From: Niastella sp.
GTDB taxonomy: Bacteria; Bacteroidota; Bacteroidia; Chitinophagales; Chitinophagaceae
Assembly (NCBI GenBank): GCA_017744515.1
Contig: JAGIBF010000082.1
Span: 1 to 36,804 of the forward strand
Length of the DNA stretch: 36,804 nt
Direction: 5' to 3'
Below are positions 15,137 to 23,231 of this stretch, piece after piece. Every line of letters begins with the position of its first letter. The first letter of the stretch is position 1. Made by a program: the position numbers and the translations under genes. The notes beneath the pieces are model-generated. The model ran no database searches. It was not told the DNA's origin and worked only from the letters and a program-made list of their open reading frames with translations.

Positions 15137-16066
15137 CTACAGCACGTAAAACACTTTCTTATTCCTTTCAGCCCCCCTATCAAATTCGTATTCCTGCATC
15201 TCCTGGTCGCGGAGCATTTGACGCAGGTCTCTTTCAATATTCCGGGCGATCGTCGTCATGGGCGTATCTGTAGGTTTGTTTTCAAACGGGTCCTGCAGAT
15301 GAATAGCCATTTTCTCGATCAACAGGAACGACGCCGATACGGCCATTACCAGCGGTATTTCGAGAAACCCGAAATACTCGATCACGCCAAAAGGCAGCAA
15401 GCTGATGAACAACAAGAGTGAAAAATGTATGTACAAGCTGTACGTACTGGGAAACACGGTATTCTTGATACGCTCACACTTGCCCATGGCATCACAAAGC
15501 CTGGTAATGGTTCGGTCCAGCTCGACCTGCTGGTAGCGGTTGATCCAGCCGTTTTCCAGCGCCCTGCGCAGGTCGCGGCCATGCTGCTCCAGTAATGCGG
15601 TCGGTACATTGCTGTACTGGCTCACAGCATCCAGCTCGCGCTTCCCGATGTATTTATCCAATCCTTCCGTGGCTGAGGTACGGCGCAGGCTTTGCCCCAG
15701 GCTATAATTCCAGCCCATCTGCCGGCGGATAATACGCTCGCGGAAACGATGAACGTCATCACCTTCTTCGATCACATCTGTAAAAGTCAATATCTGCCGT
15801 GCGAGCGTACGTGATTCATTCACGATGGCGCCCCAGATATGGCGGGCTTCCCACCAGCGGTCATACGCCTGGTTGCTGCGGAAACCCAGCAACAGGGAGA
15901 TCACCGTACCCAGCAAAGCCGGAATGGCCAGCGGAATGGATATAGGCAACACTTTGTCAAACTCATGCAAAAACGCAATGATCGTCGTATAGATCAATAT
16001 GACCAATAGCTCATACTGTATTTTGCCTAATATGTACCGGAATGGGATGTTCTTCTTTAACAGCAT
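15137..16066 (-). CDS. Bestrophin-family anion channel
   Basis: About 309 residues. The N-terminus MLLKKNIPFRYILGKI, the membrane segment LLVILIYTTIIAFLHEF, and the RSNQAYDRWWEARHIWGAIVNESR block (after LLLGF) are hallmarks of the bestrophin / UPF0187 family (PF01062). Bacterial members form pentameric channels in the inner membrane. Further hydrophobic helices lie around YSLYIHFSLLLFISLLPFGVI. The open frame extends to a TTG at 16096, but ATG at 16066 gives the family-like start and has a purine-rich AAAGAAAA about 7 nt upstream. It overlaps the 3' end of the universal stress protein gene by 56 bp, so the two are probably translated together. Confidence 0.9.
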   Translation of the reverse strand: MLLKKNIPFRYILGKIQYELLVILIYTTIIAFLHEFDKVLPISIPLAIPALLGTVISLLLGFRSNQAYDRWWEARHIWGAIVNESRTLARQILTFTDVIEEGDDVHRFRERIIRRQMGWNYSLGQSLRRTSATEGLDKYIGKRELDAVSQYSNVPTALLEQHGRDLRRALENGWINRYQQVELDRTITRLCDAMGKCERIKNTVFPSTYSLYIHFSLLLFISLLPFGVIEYFGFLEIPLVMAVSASFLLIEKMAIHLQDPFENKPTDTPMTTIARNIERDLRQMLRDQEMQEYEFDRGAERNKKVFYVL

Positions 16067-16580
16067 AATGATTTTCTTTAGTAAGTAATGTTTCAACTAC
16101 AGTTCTCTCGATTGCCTTAGGCTGTTGTACAGGCTCCCCGGCAACTTTCTTCTTAGACTTGAATTCCTTCATTAATGGAACGCCGCCTTTCTGGAACATG
16201 GGGATCGGATTCACACTGCCGGGATGCACGGCCTGGAATACATAGAAATCCGGGCATACGATGAGATCGATATCATTGGCATCTGCGAAATTCCTGAACA
16301 CGGCTGCCGTGTTGCCATATTGATGCCTGATCACGATGCTGCGGATGGTTTTGGAATGCTGCAGTTTTACCCGCTTGCAACCATTGCGGAAAGCCTCGGT
16401 TACCAGATCAGCATAAGGCAGTTTACCACGGATGTCATACAGATCACTTTCAAAAGAAGGCATCTCGAATGCATGGAACAGGATAATGTTGATGGTCTCA
16501 CCTTCCAGCGATTGAGCTGTTTTATCGGCCAGATCCAGTGAGGCTACTGAAAAGTCCGTTGGGATCAATACATTTCTCAT
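16011..16580 (-). CDS. Universal stress protein-like domain protein
   Basis: About 189 residues. The start MRNVLIPTDFSVASLDLADK is typical of a UspA-type domain (PF00582), with INIILFHAF as the second strand and NDIDLIVCPDF near the end of the first domain. The usual G-x2-G-x9-G-S/T nucleotide motif is not evident, so ATP binding is doubtful. A Lys/Glu-rich tail of about 55 residues (from MKEFKSKKK) follows. It is a single Usp domain, shorter than the tandem Usp proteins common in Bacteroidota. An earlier TTG at 16601 is open, but the ATG at 16580 gives the normal family start. It overlaps the bestrophin gene. Confidence 0.82.
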   Translation of the reverse strand: MRNVLIPTDFSVASLDLADKTAQSLEGETINIILFHAFEMPSFESDLYDIRGKLPYADLVTEAFRNGCKRVKLQHSKTIRSIVIRHQYGNTAAVFRNFADANDIDLIVCPDFYVFQAVHPGSVNPIPMFQKGGVPLMKEFKSKKKVAGEPVQQPKAIERTVVETLLTKENHYAVKEEHPIPVHIRQNTV

Positions 16581-16643
16581 TGGTTTCGAATTTTGTATCA
16601 ATAATGTTTATGAGTACAAAATTGCAACGCGGCCATTAGTATG

Positions 16644-16720
16644 GCTTAAGGCTCGAATGAGAACATGATGAGAAGATGATTAGAATACGATAAAAGAAAT
16701 TAGAACGGGATGAGAAACGG
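16644..16720. repeat. 11-bp-phased degenerate repeat (about 7 units)
   Basis: Units such as GAATGAGAACA, TGATGAGAAGA and TGATTAGAATA run in 11-bp register from 16655, with a 1-bp slip after the fourth unit. It lies in the 290-bp gap between the histidine kinase stop and the stress protein start. Confidence 0.55.
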
Positions 16721-16753
16721 TTGACAGGTTGATGAGTTGATAGGTTGATAAGG
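16721..16753. repeat. 8-bp tandem repeat with a facing partner near 16860
   Basis: TTGACAGG, TTGATGAG, TTGATAGG and TTGATAAG follow one another exactly. The 12-mer AGTTGATAGGTT at 16735 is repeated inverted at 16859-16870, just beyond the kinase stop codon, so the transcript can fold back. Confidence 0.65.
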
Positions 16754-16870
16754 CTATTGACTCCACAATTGGGAATTGCTACTTAACATAATTAATTAAC
16801 CAGTTTAAGCTTGGGCAGGAATCATTAAGCTGGAACCTTGTTAACTTTTAAACATGTTAACCTATCAACT

Positions 16871-18241
16871 TTACCCAACCGCCGGGAACGTAACCACTAC
16901 TGTAGTCCCCTTGCCCACCTGAGATTGGATCTTGATGTCGCCTTTATGGAGACGGATAATCGTATGGGTCAAAGGAAGCCCGATGCCATATCCTTCATAA
17001 TGGTTCGTATTGGAGGCCCGGAAGAACGGGTCAAAAATATACTTGACCTCGTTGGCCGGAATGCCTATCCCCTCGTCTACCACGGCGATCACAATGTAGC
17101 CATCATATGTCACCAGCGACAACATTACTGATTTATTATCAGAGTACTTACAAGCATTTAATACAATATTGGTTAAAGCAAGATGAAGCAGGTGATCATT
17201 GCCACGCACCGATATCGCCCATTCGTCATCAGGCATTTGGAGGGAGATCTTGACCCGGTTGTTGGGTTCAATTTCATCGACCGTCCGCTTCACGTTCATG
17301 AGCAATTCATCCATCCGTTGCATCCCCCACTCCTGCTTCTGCCCGTCGAAACCGGCCTGGGCCAACTTCAGCAAGCTGGTGGTCAGGTGCTGCAGCCGGG
17401 CGGCTTCCTTCACGATCACCTGGAGGGTTTGCTTGTACTCCTGCTCGGTACGCGCTTTAGAAAGGGCAATATCTGCTTCGCCAATAATGGTGGTAAGCGG
17501 AGTGCGCAGTTCGTGGGAAGCATTGCTCACAAAGTTGTTCTGGGTCTCGAAGGAGGTTTCCAGCCTGTCGAGCATATTATTAAAGGTCTGGGCCAGCTCG
17601 GTTATTTCATCCTTACCACCACCCTCATGCAACCGCAGGTGCAGGTTATGGGCACTAATGTCTTTTACCCGGTGGGTAATATTCCTTACCGGTGCGAAGA
17701 TCTTCCGGGAGAAGAAAACGCTTATTGTAAAAATGGCGATAACCGATAATACACAAGTGACTATCAATACTTCTCCAAGGTTTTTCATAACCTTTTCACC
17801 ATACTCGTTAATGGCGGAACTGATCACCAGGTAATGGTCATTGTTCTTGGTTTTATACACGATGCCGGCATATTGATAATGCTTGACAGAAGTAAAGGCA
17901 GTAGCTCCGTTCTTCTCAACGATCGACTTGTAAAAGCGCTCCTGTAATTTGAGACCGCTATCGTTTTTAATCTTACCCGTTATAGTATCATAATGCAGTA
18001 TGTAGACTTTTTCCTGTGGCAATGCAGAAAGGTATTCCCTGCGCAGTTCGCTGAAGGCAGAGGTAGTCTCATCTTCGCCAAAATGTATACGGGCAGCAAT
18101 GCGGGCACGCAGCTCAAGCCGCTTAAGGAAGTCATTAAAGGTAAACCGGCTGGCAAAGTAATAAACACCCACACTTAAGAAAAGGATAAGACCGGCTGTG
18201 AGCACCGTAAATAGCAAAGCTGTTTTAACCTGGATTTTCAT
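16871..18241 (-). CDS. Two-component sensor histidine kinase (HAMP, HisKA, HATPase)
   Basis: The 456-residue membrane kinase has TM1 (about 8-30), a periplasmic sensor domain (about 31-150), TM2 (about 155-177), HAMP (about 178-230), HisKA with phospho-acceptor H243 in SNASHELRTPLTTI, and a HATPase domain with N box (LTNIVLNACKYS), G1 (VVDEGIGIP), F box (FDPFFRAS) and G2 (GYGIGLPLT). It lies 17 bp after the OmpR-type regulator, so the pair form one operon with the regulator first. The sensed signal cannot be told. This EnvZ-like layout is common for metal or envelope-stress sensors. Confidence 0.94.
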   Translation of the reverse strand: MKIQVKTALLFTVLTAGLILFLSVGVYYFASRFTFNDFLKRLELRARIAARIHFGEDETTSAFSELRREYLSALPQEKVYILHYDTITGKIKNDSGLKLQERFYKSIVEKNGATAFTSVKHYQYAGIVYKTKNNDHYLVISSAINEYGEKVMKNLGEVLIVTCVLSVIAIFTISVFFSRKIFAPVRNITHRVKDISAHNLHLRLHEGGGKDEITELAQTFNNMLDRLETSFETQNNFVSNASHELRTPLTTIIGEADIALSKARTEQEYKQTLQVIVKEAARLQHLTTSLLKLAQAGFDGQKQEWGMQRMDELLMNVKRTVDEIEPNNRVKISLQMPDDEWAISVRGNDHLLHLALTNIVLNACKYSDNKSVMLSLVTYDGYIVIAVVDEGIGIPANEVKYIFDPFFRASNTNHYEGYGIGLPLTHTIIRLHKGDIKIQSQVGKGTTVVVTFPAVG

Positions 18242-18258
18242 ATGGCCTAAGGCTGCAA

Positions 18259-18933
18259 TTAATCTTTAATGATGTAGCCCATACCAATAACAGTATGGAT
18301 CAGTTTGCGGTCGTGGTCGTTGCCGAGCTTCTTGCGGAGGTAGTTTACATATACATCTACCACGTTGGTACCCATGTTGAAGTCGATACCCCACACGTTT
18401 TCCAACAGCTCTACGCGGGAGAGCACCCGGCCACGGTTGCGGACCATAAATTCGAGTAGGCGGTATTCGGTGGAAGTAAGGGTGATCTCCTGCCCGTTGC
18501 GGACAACATTGCGGGCGGCCGTATTAACAGTTATATCTCCAATCTGGATGAGGTCGGCGGGACTGGTGGAACCCATCTTGCGGCGGCCCAATGAACGGAT
18601 ACGGGCTTCCAGTTCGGCAAACTTGAAAGGCTTTACAAGGTAATCATCAGCACCTGTGTCGAGACCGGTTACAATGTTCTCGGTAGTTCCTAAAGCGGTG
18701 AGCATGAGAATGGGTGTGTCGATGCCTTCTTTACGAAGGCGTTTGCACAGTTCCAGGCCATTGATGCCGGGCAACATGATATCGAGGATCATGATGTCGA
18801 AGCTGTGCCCGGTACCCATATCGAGCCCGGCGTTACCGTCTGGAGCCACAGTGACGGTATAACCACTTTCGCTTAAGCCTTTTCTTATCATAGCGGCCAC
18901 TGCTGCTTCATCTTCAATCAATAACACTTTCAT
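18259..18933 (-). CDS. OmpR/PhoB-family response regulator
   Basis: About 224 residues: receiver domain (1-115; D8, D51 as phospho-acceptor in ILDIMLPG, T and K in MLTALG and DYLVKPF) and a winged-helix DNA-binding domain (about 128-224; EYRLLEFMVRNRGRVLSR, DVYVNYLRKKLG, IHTVIGMGYII). The start is ATG at 18933 (MKVLLIEDE). An upstream GTG at 18954 is open but overlaps the promoter. It is paired with the kinase just downstream. Confidence 0.95.
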   Translation of the reverse strand: MKVLLIEDEAAVAAMIRKGLSESGYTVTVAPDGNAGLDMGTGHSFDIMILDIMLPGINGLELCKRLRKEGIDTPILMLTALGTTENIVTGLDTGADDYLVKPFKFAELEARIRSLGRRKMGSTSPADLIQIGDITVNTAARNVVRNGQEITLTSTEYRLLEFMVRNRGRVLSRVELLENVWGIDFNMGTNVVDVYVNYLRKKLGNDHDRKLIHTVIGMGYIIKD

Positions 18934-18953
18934 GCAAGCCTTTTTAGGAGGCA

Positions 18954-18984
18954 CAAAAATAGGTCCTATTTTACTGGTACCACA
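18954..18984 (-). promoter_or_regulatory. Promoter of the two-component operon
   Basis: On the minus strand a perfect -7 box TATTTTTG (18961-18954) is preceded after a 19-bp spacer by TGTG (18984-18981), one mismatch from TTTG. The leader would be about 16 nt. This also argues against the GTG start at 18954. Confidence 0.55.
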
Positions 18985-18997
18985 TTAGAAACTGATA

Positions 18998-19024
18998 AGA
19001 AAATCGCCCCGTGGAAACGGGGCG
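18998..19024 (-). terminator. Intrinsic terminator upstream of the two-component operon
   Basis: CGCCCCGT (19005-19012) pairs with ACGGGGCG (19017-19024) with a 4-nt loop. On the minus strand ATTTTC follows. It would stop transcripts from the 19176-19784 gene. Confidence 0.75.
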
Positions 19025-19120
19025 GGCAATAAACAAAAATGCATGAACCGATTGAACCTCTCAACACACTTGTCAGAGTTTATCCCGCTCCGCGGGACTA
19101 AGTTTATCGAAGCCTTCTTT

Positions 19121-19188
19121 AACAACCCTTCGACAACACTTCGACAGGCTCAGTGTGACAGAGGGTGGCAGCGATTCAGGGTGACATT
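19121..19188. repeat. Dispersed intergenic repeat, inverted copy 2
   Basis: The reverse complement matches 4377-4442 with about four mismatches. Its right end overlaps the 3' end of the gene at 19176-19784: the last codons, ATG TCA CCC TGA, lie inside the element. Confidence 0.85.
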
Positions 19189-19784
19189 ACAAGCTCAGGA
19201 CGACAGGGTTGGTAGCGTTCGATAACCATCGCCATCTCGCGGCCAATGAGCGCCGGATCGCTGAGGTCTGTGCTTAGCTCGTCTTCACAGGCAAATGCTG
19301 TTACTATTATTTTCTGCTGTTCGTCTGATACAGCCAGGGGCAATTCGGCGCCGGCAGCAGGCACCGGTATATGTCCGGGATACGCCCCTTGTCTTTGCGT
19401 AGCCGCGGCAGCCCTTACCTCATTTTGTCGCACCATGATGGCGCCTGCGCCGGCAATAGCTTTGCGAAGCAGGCCCGTCCTGCTTACTTCACGAATGATC
19501 TTGTACCATGTATTTTCAATAGATACGTACCGGATGTTGTTGATGAGTGCGTCGATCGCTTGTGCAGCCTGGTGGGTAGCCCTCTTTCCCTGCGCATCCA
19601 TCCACACCAGCAAGGCCTGCTGCTGGACATTTTCTTTGATGGCTTCGTGCAGGATGGCCATATCTGCGGCCACGACGGAACCTACTCCATATCCATTGTG
19701 CAGTGTTGTGCGCTTCTGCCGCTCAGCTTCTACCGCTATGGGTATCACCAGGAGTACGCCGATATAAAAAGGTATCTTGTTCAT
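19176..19784 (-). CDS. Exported protein of unknown function
   Basis: The 202-residue product has a probable signal peptide (MNKIPFYIGVLLVIPIAVEA, residues 1-20). The body is helical, with segments such as VGSVVAADMAILHEAIKE and AAQAIDALINNI, then a Pro/Ala-rich section and a short acidic region. No family is recognised. A transporter-accessory or conjugation-type (TraI-like) protein is possible but not supported. The last residues (VMSP, stop) are encoded by the dispersed repeat, so the native C-terminus may have been replaced. A strong hairpin with a T run lies just upstream of the start (19803-19878). Confidence 0.7.
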   Translation of the reverse strand: MNKIPFYIGVLLVIPIAVEAERQKRTTLHNGYGVGSVVAADMAILHEAIKENVQQQALLVWMDAQGKRATHQAAQAIDALINNIRYVSIENTWYKIIREVSRTGLLRKAIAGAGAIMVRQNEVRAAAATQRQGAYPGHIPVPAAGAELPLAVSDEQQKIIVTAFACEDELSTDLSDPALIGREMAMVIERYQPCRPELVMSP

Positions 19785-19802
19785 ATACGTGAGCTATGAG
19801 AT

Positions 19803-19878
19803 GAAAAAAAGCCCGGGTGACCGCAGACCTGTTAACCCTAACCTTTTGAATCAACGGACTTGATGGTCGTACCCGGGC
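19803..19878 (-). terminator. Large hairpin plus T run: terminator or leader attenuator
   Basis: GCCCGGGT at 19811-19818 faces ACCCGGGC at 19871-19878, with a 52-nt internal region and seven T directly after the stem on the minus strand. It lies between the TonB receptor stop and the 19784 start codon (gap about 20 nt). It could end the receptor transcript or control read-through into the next gene. Confidence 0.65.
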
Positions 19879-19901
19879 CGGATGGTTCTTCTCTCTTCTT
19901 A

Positions 19902-20004
19902 AGAGCAAGTCCGAAAGACGGAAAGCCCGAAAGTCCGTAAGCAAATCCATTCTTGTATTACTGCCTTTCTTTCAGTCTTGCAGACTTTTCTGACTTCCGG
20001 TCTT
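19902..20004. repeat. Facing 8-bp-phased repeat arms after the TonB receptor gene
   Basis: Left arm 19902-19941 has five octamers ending in AAG (for example TCCGAAAG, CCCGAAAG). Right arm 19965-20004 has units with CTT every 8-9 bp (CAGTCTTG, CAGACTTT, CCGGTCTT). The arms are complementary in pattern and end six bases from the receptor stop codon. Confidence 0.7.
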
Positions 20005-20009
20005 AGCAT

Positions 20010-22385
20010 TTAAAACTGTAACCGGTACAGGATATCCGGGAAAAAGCCTACCTGGTTTACAATGCCTACCTGTTTGAGTACACGGTTATAGCGCTGAACA
20101 AAAACATTTTCTCTATTGGTCACGTTCTGAATGTCTAAGTAAAAGGTGTGCGACAACTTGCGTTTCGGGCTGTTGAGCCGGATACCGAAGCGGGTGTCGA
20201 ACCGCATGTAATTGGAAAACTGCTGATCGTTGTACCGGCTCTCGTCCAGTTGCTCATAGCCTGTGGCATTGGATGCCGCTACATCGACAGGCGTGTAATA
20301 GCGTCCGCCAGATTGGGTGAGCTTAATATCAATGGTAAAGGCATTACGTCCGTCACGGCCCATCTTCCATTCACGGCCAGCCAGTATGTTGAACACAGCC
20401 TTGTTGTTGAAGGTGGAGTTCCGCTCTATACCATCACTGCCCTTGTATTTCGCATCAAAGACCGACGCAGTAGTAAGCAGGTAGAAACCCCTGCTGAAAA
20501 ACTTTTCCACCGTCAGCTCGATACCCGTATTCGTGCCTGTGCCACCATTCACCAGACCTGCCTTTTCGGGGAAAGTAAAGTCGGCGCCACTGTTTAATAC
20601 AGAGAAGCCACTGGGCGTGCGCTCTACCGGTGCATTGGAAATGGACTGATGATACGCTTCTGCTTTCAGGCGCCAGTCGCGGGCAAAGGCCCAATCATAG
20701 CCCAGCACATAGTGGTTTGCCCGGGTGAAGTCCAGGTCTCTGTTTGATTGATCATAGGTACCATCCGGTTTTCTTTCCTGGTACAGGTATACCGGCAATG
20801 GTTGTTGCTGGTGGTGCATGCCATAACTGAATGTGAGGGTCTGATTGTTGGCCAGTGCATAGCTCAGGGAAGCGCGGGGCTCTACGGCAGATGTTTCATT
20901 CAAGCCATACCAGATGCCATGCAAGCCGGCGTTGAGCGACAGCTTTTCCGTGAAGCGGTATTTACCCTGTACATAGGGTTGTATCAGCCAGGCACTGCCA
21001 TTGTAATCGCGGATGGTCTCCCAATCGGGTCTGTCTTCCCGCGTTTCTACTTTTGTATCCAGCCCGATCAATTCGGCCAGTATCCCTCCGCGCACATTGA
21101 AACGGGTATTTACCTTGGAATTGATGAAGGATGATAAACGTAAGCCTGTAGTAGAGGTAGCGTTGCTGGTATTGAACTGCCTGACAGGATTGCCTTCGTT
21201 GTATTTATATACTTCTCCATCGTTGCTGGTGTAGGAATAAGAAACCAGTGTACGCAGGTAACTGTTGCTACCGATATCAAGGGTGTGCTTCAATCCCACG
21301 ACACCAATCCGGGATTTGTAATAAGTGTCTTCATCTTTGTTGCCAAAGAGATCAGTGGAGTCAAGATCGGCGCCGATCATGTCGATAGAACTGGTGCCAC
21401 CCATACCGAAGAGACTGAACTTACCCAGTTTGGATTTGGCAAAGTTGAGGTGGAAGATCACATCCTGGTATTTAGGTATGGCTTCTGTTCCGATGTCGAA
21501 GCCGAGTGAGTTTCCGATCTGTGCAAACGAATAACGGTAACCTATGAGGAAGGAGGAGCCATTTTTCTTCTTACTTAAAGGACCTTCCAGCATCGCTTCC
21601 AGGCCGCTGAACATATTCAGCTGGATCGTCTTTTCAAACTGGTCCTTATTACCGGTACGCAGGCCGATATCGAACACGGCGCCGGTAGCATTGCCATATT
21701 CTGCCGGGAATGCGCCGGTATAGAAATCGGAGTTCTTCAGGGCGTTGGTGTTCAATGCACTCACCGGACCTCCTGTAGTACCCAATGTTGAAAAGTGATT
21801 GGGGTTGGGAATGGGGATGCCTTCCATCCGCCACAGAACGGCGGTGGGTGAATTACCGCGCACCACGATATCGTTGCGCGAGTCGTTGGTGTTGGCCACA
21901 CCGGCAAAGTTGCTCGCCAGCTTAGCCGGGTCATTACGTCCACCGGCATACCGGGTCACATCATCCATGCTGAAGGAGCGGGAGCTACTGCCGGCAAACT
22001 CATTGGAAGCGGCTCCTTTTCTTGTTCTGCCGGCGGTGACGGTTACCGTATTCAGCGCAGCGATCTGCTGGTCGAGTGGAATATCCAGGATCACCTGTTT
22101 ACCGGCAGTAACCAGTACTTCGGGAATGGTAACGGTTTTGTATCCAACATAGGTGAAGGATACCTGGTGACGGCCCAGTGGCACAGCTGCCAGCACGAAG
22201 CGTCCGAGCGAATCGGTAGTAGCGCCGATGCGGGTACCCACGATGCTGATGGATACATTGGGCAGCGGACGTTCTGATGCTTTGTCTATCACGGTACCGG
22301 TCACTGTTTGTGTGTTTTGTGCAAGGGTGTTCAAACTACTGATGATGCCTGCCAGCAACAGGAGGGTGACAAGTGAATATTTCAT
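20010..22385 (-). CDS. TonB-dependent outer membrane receptor
   Basis: The 791-residue protein has a signal peptide (1-22, cut near LAQ), a carboxypeptidase regulatory-like domain (about 26-105, with TVTGTVIDKASERPLPNVSI and GRHQVSFTYVGYKT), a plug domain (about 110-230, with NDIVVRGNSPTAVLWRMEGI) and a 22-strand-type barrel to the C-terminal phenylalanine (YRLQF). The terminal Phe is the normal outer-membrane assembly signal. It lacks SusC-type features and has no SusD beside it, so it is more likely an iron, vitamin or peptide transporter. It is preceded by a LytTR regulator and LytS-type kinase on the same strand. Confidence 0.93.
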   Translation of the reverse strand: MKYSLVTLLLLAGIISSLNTLAQNTQTVTGTVIDKASERPLPNVSISIVGTRIGATTDSLGRFVLAAVPLGRHQVSFTYVGYKTVTIPEVLVTAGKQVILDIPLDQQIAALNTVTVTAGRTRKGAASNEFAGSSSRSFSMDDVTRYAGGRNDPAKLASNFAGVANTNDSRNDIVVRGNSPTAVLWRMEGIPIPNPNHFSTLGTTGGPVSALNTNALKNSDFYTGAFPAEYGNATGAVFDIGLRTGNKDQFEKTIQLNMFSGLEAMLEGPLSKKKNGSSFLIGYRYSFAQIGNSLGFDIGTEAIPKYQDVIFHLNFAKSKLGKFSLFGMGGTSSIDMIGADLDSTDLFGNKDEDTYYKSRIGVVGLKHTLDIGSNSYLRTLVSYSYTSNDGEVYKYNEGNPVRQFNTSNATSTTGLRLSSFINSKVNTRFNVRGGILAELIGLDTKVETREDRPDWETIRDYNGSAWLIQPYVQGKYRFTEKLSLNAGLHGIWYGLNETSAVEPRASLSYALANNQTLTFSYGMHHQQQPLPVYLYQERKPDGTYDQSNRDLDFTRANHYVLGYDWAFARDWRLKAEAYHQSISNAPVERTPSGFSVLNSGADFTFPEKAGLVNGGTGTNTGIELTVEKFFSRGFYLLTTASVFDAKYKGSDGIERNSTFNNKAVFNILAGREWKMGRDGRNAFTIDIKLTQSGGRYYTPVDVAASNATGYEQLDESRYNDQQFSNYMRFDTRFGIRLNSPKRKLSHTFYLDIQNVTNRENVFVQRYNRVLKQVGIVNQVGFFPDILYRLQF

Positions 22386-22499
22386 AATTAGGTTGTGTTA
22401 CTGGTATAAAATTGCCGCGCAAGCCTTGCGTGTAAAAACGAAGTATACCAGTTTCAACAACTATGCGACGTAACTCGTGTATGTGTAGACAACGGGAAT

Positions 22500-23231
22500 T
22501 TAAATAAGCTTCTGCGGATCGATGATGCGGAAGAGATCATCACGGTAGGAATCGCTGATGGGTATAATGTGCTGTTGTATGTAAATGCGGTTCTTACGAA
22601 TAGAAGTTATCTTGTCGACGGAGATGATGTACGATTTGTGTATACGTATGAACCTGTTGACCGGCAGCTTTTCCGCCAATGCTTTCATGGGCAGGCGTGT
22701 GATTACCGGCCTGTCGGCGCCTTGCAGGTAAATCTTGATGTAGTCTTTCAATCCTTCGACGAGGTAGATATGGTTGACCTCGATCTTTACGAGGTTGTAT
22801 TCCACATTCACAAAGAAGTAATCGGCCGTAGCAGGGATTGCTGATGACGTTGGCGCACTGTTCCTGAGTGCATGGTATTCGGCAGCTTTATTCACTGCTT
22901 TCAGAAACCGATCGAATGCTACCGGCTTTACGAGATAATCCAGCACATCCAGCTCAAAGCCATCCAGTGCATATTTCTTATAGGCCGTTACAAAGATCAC
23001 CATTGGCCGGGACGCCATGCCAGAGAGGCTTTGCAGGAACTGGGTGCCGGTAATACCGCCCATTTGAATGTCGAGGAAAATAAGGTCCACCGGCTCACGC
23101 AGCATAATGTCCATAGCTTCATAGGCATTGTGACAGCGGCCCACCAACTGCAGGAAAGGAATGCGGCGGATATTATCTTCCAGCAATTCCAGCGACAGCA
23201 TCTCATCATCTACAGCCAGGCACCTGATCAT
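22500..23231 (-). CDS. LytTR-family response regulator
   Basis: The 243-residue protein has a receiver domain (1-120; acidic pair D8-D9, phospho-acceptor D54 in IFLDIQMGG, FVTAYKKYALDGFELDVLDYLVKP) and a LytTR DNA-binding domain (about 140-240; FRNNRIH-like region FIRIHKSYIISVDKITSIRKNRI). LytTR proteins bind DNA through beta-strands. The gene overlaps the end of the LytS-type kinase gene by 26 bp. The TonB receptor downstream is a likely target or co-regulated gene. Confidence 0.94.
   Translation of the reverse strand: MIRCLAVDDEMLSLELLEDNIRRIPFLQLVGRCHNAYEAMDIMLREPVDLIFLDIQMGGITGTQFLQSLSGMASRPMVIFVTAYKKYALDGFELDVLDYLVKPVAFDRFLKAVNKAAEYHALRNSAPTSSAIPATADYFFVNVEYNLVKIEVNHIYLVEGLKDYIKIYLQGADRPVITRLPMKALAEKLPVNRFIRIHKSYIISVDKITSIRKNRIYIQQHIIPISDSYRDDLFRIIDPQKLI

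Noticed and set aside
16580..16601. TTG start for the universal stress protein
   Set aside because: It adds seven residues before the normal family start MRNVLIPTDFS; the ATG is preferred. The same reasoning was used for bestrophin, the OmpR regulator, the aspartyl protease and the second TonB receptor.
19043..19225. 60-residue plus-strand frame
   Set aside because: Most of it is translated dispersed repeat (19121-19188).
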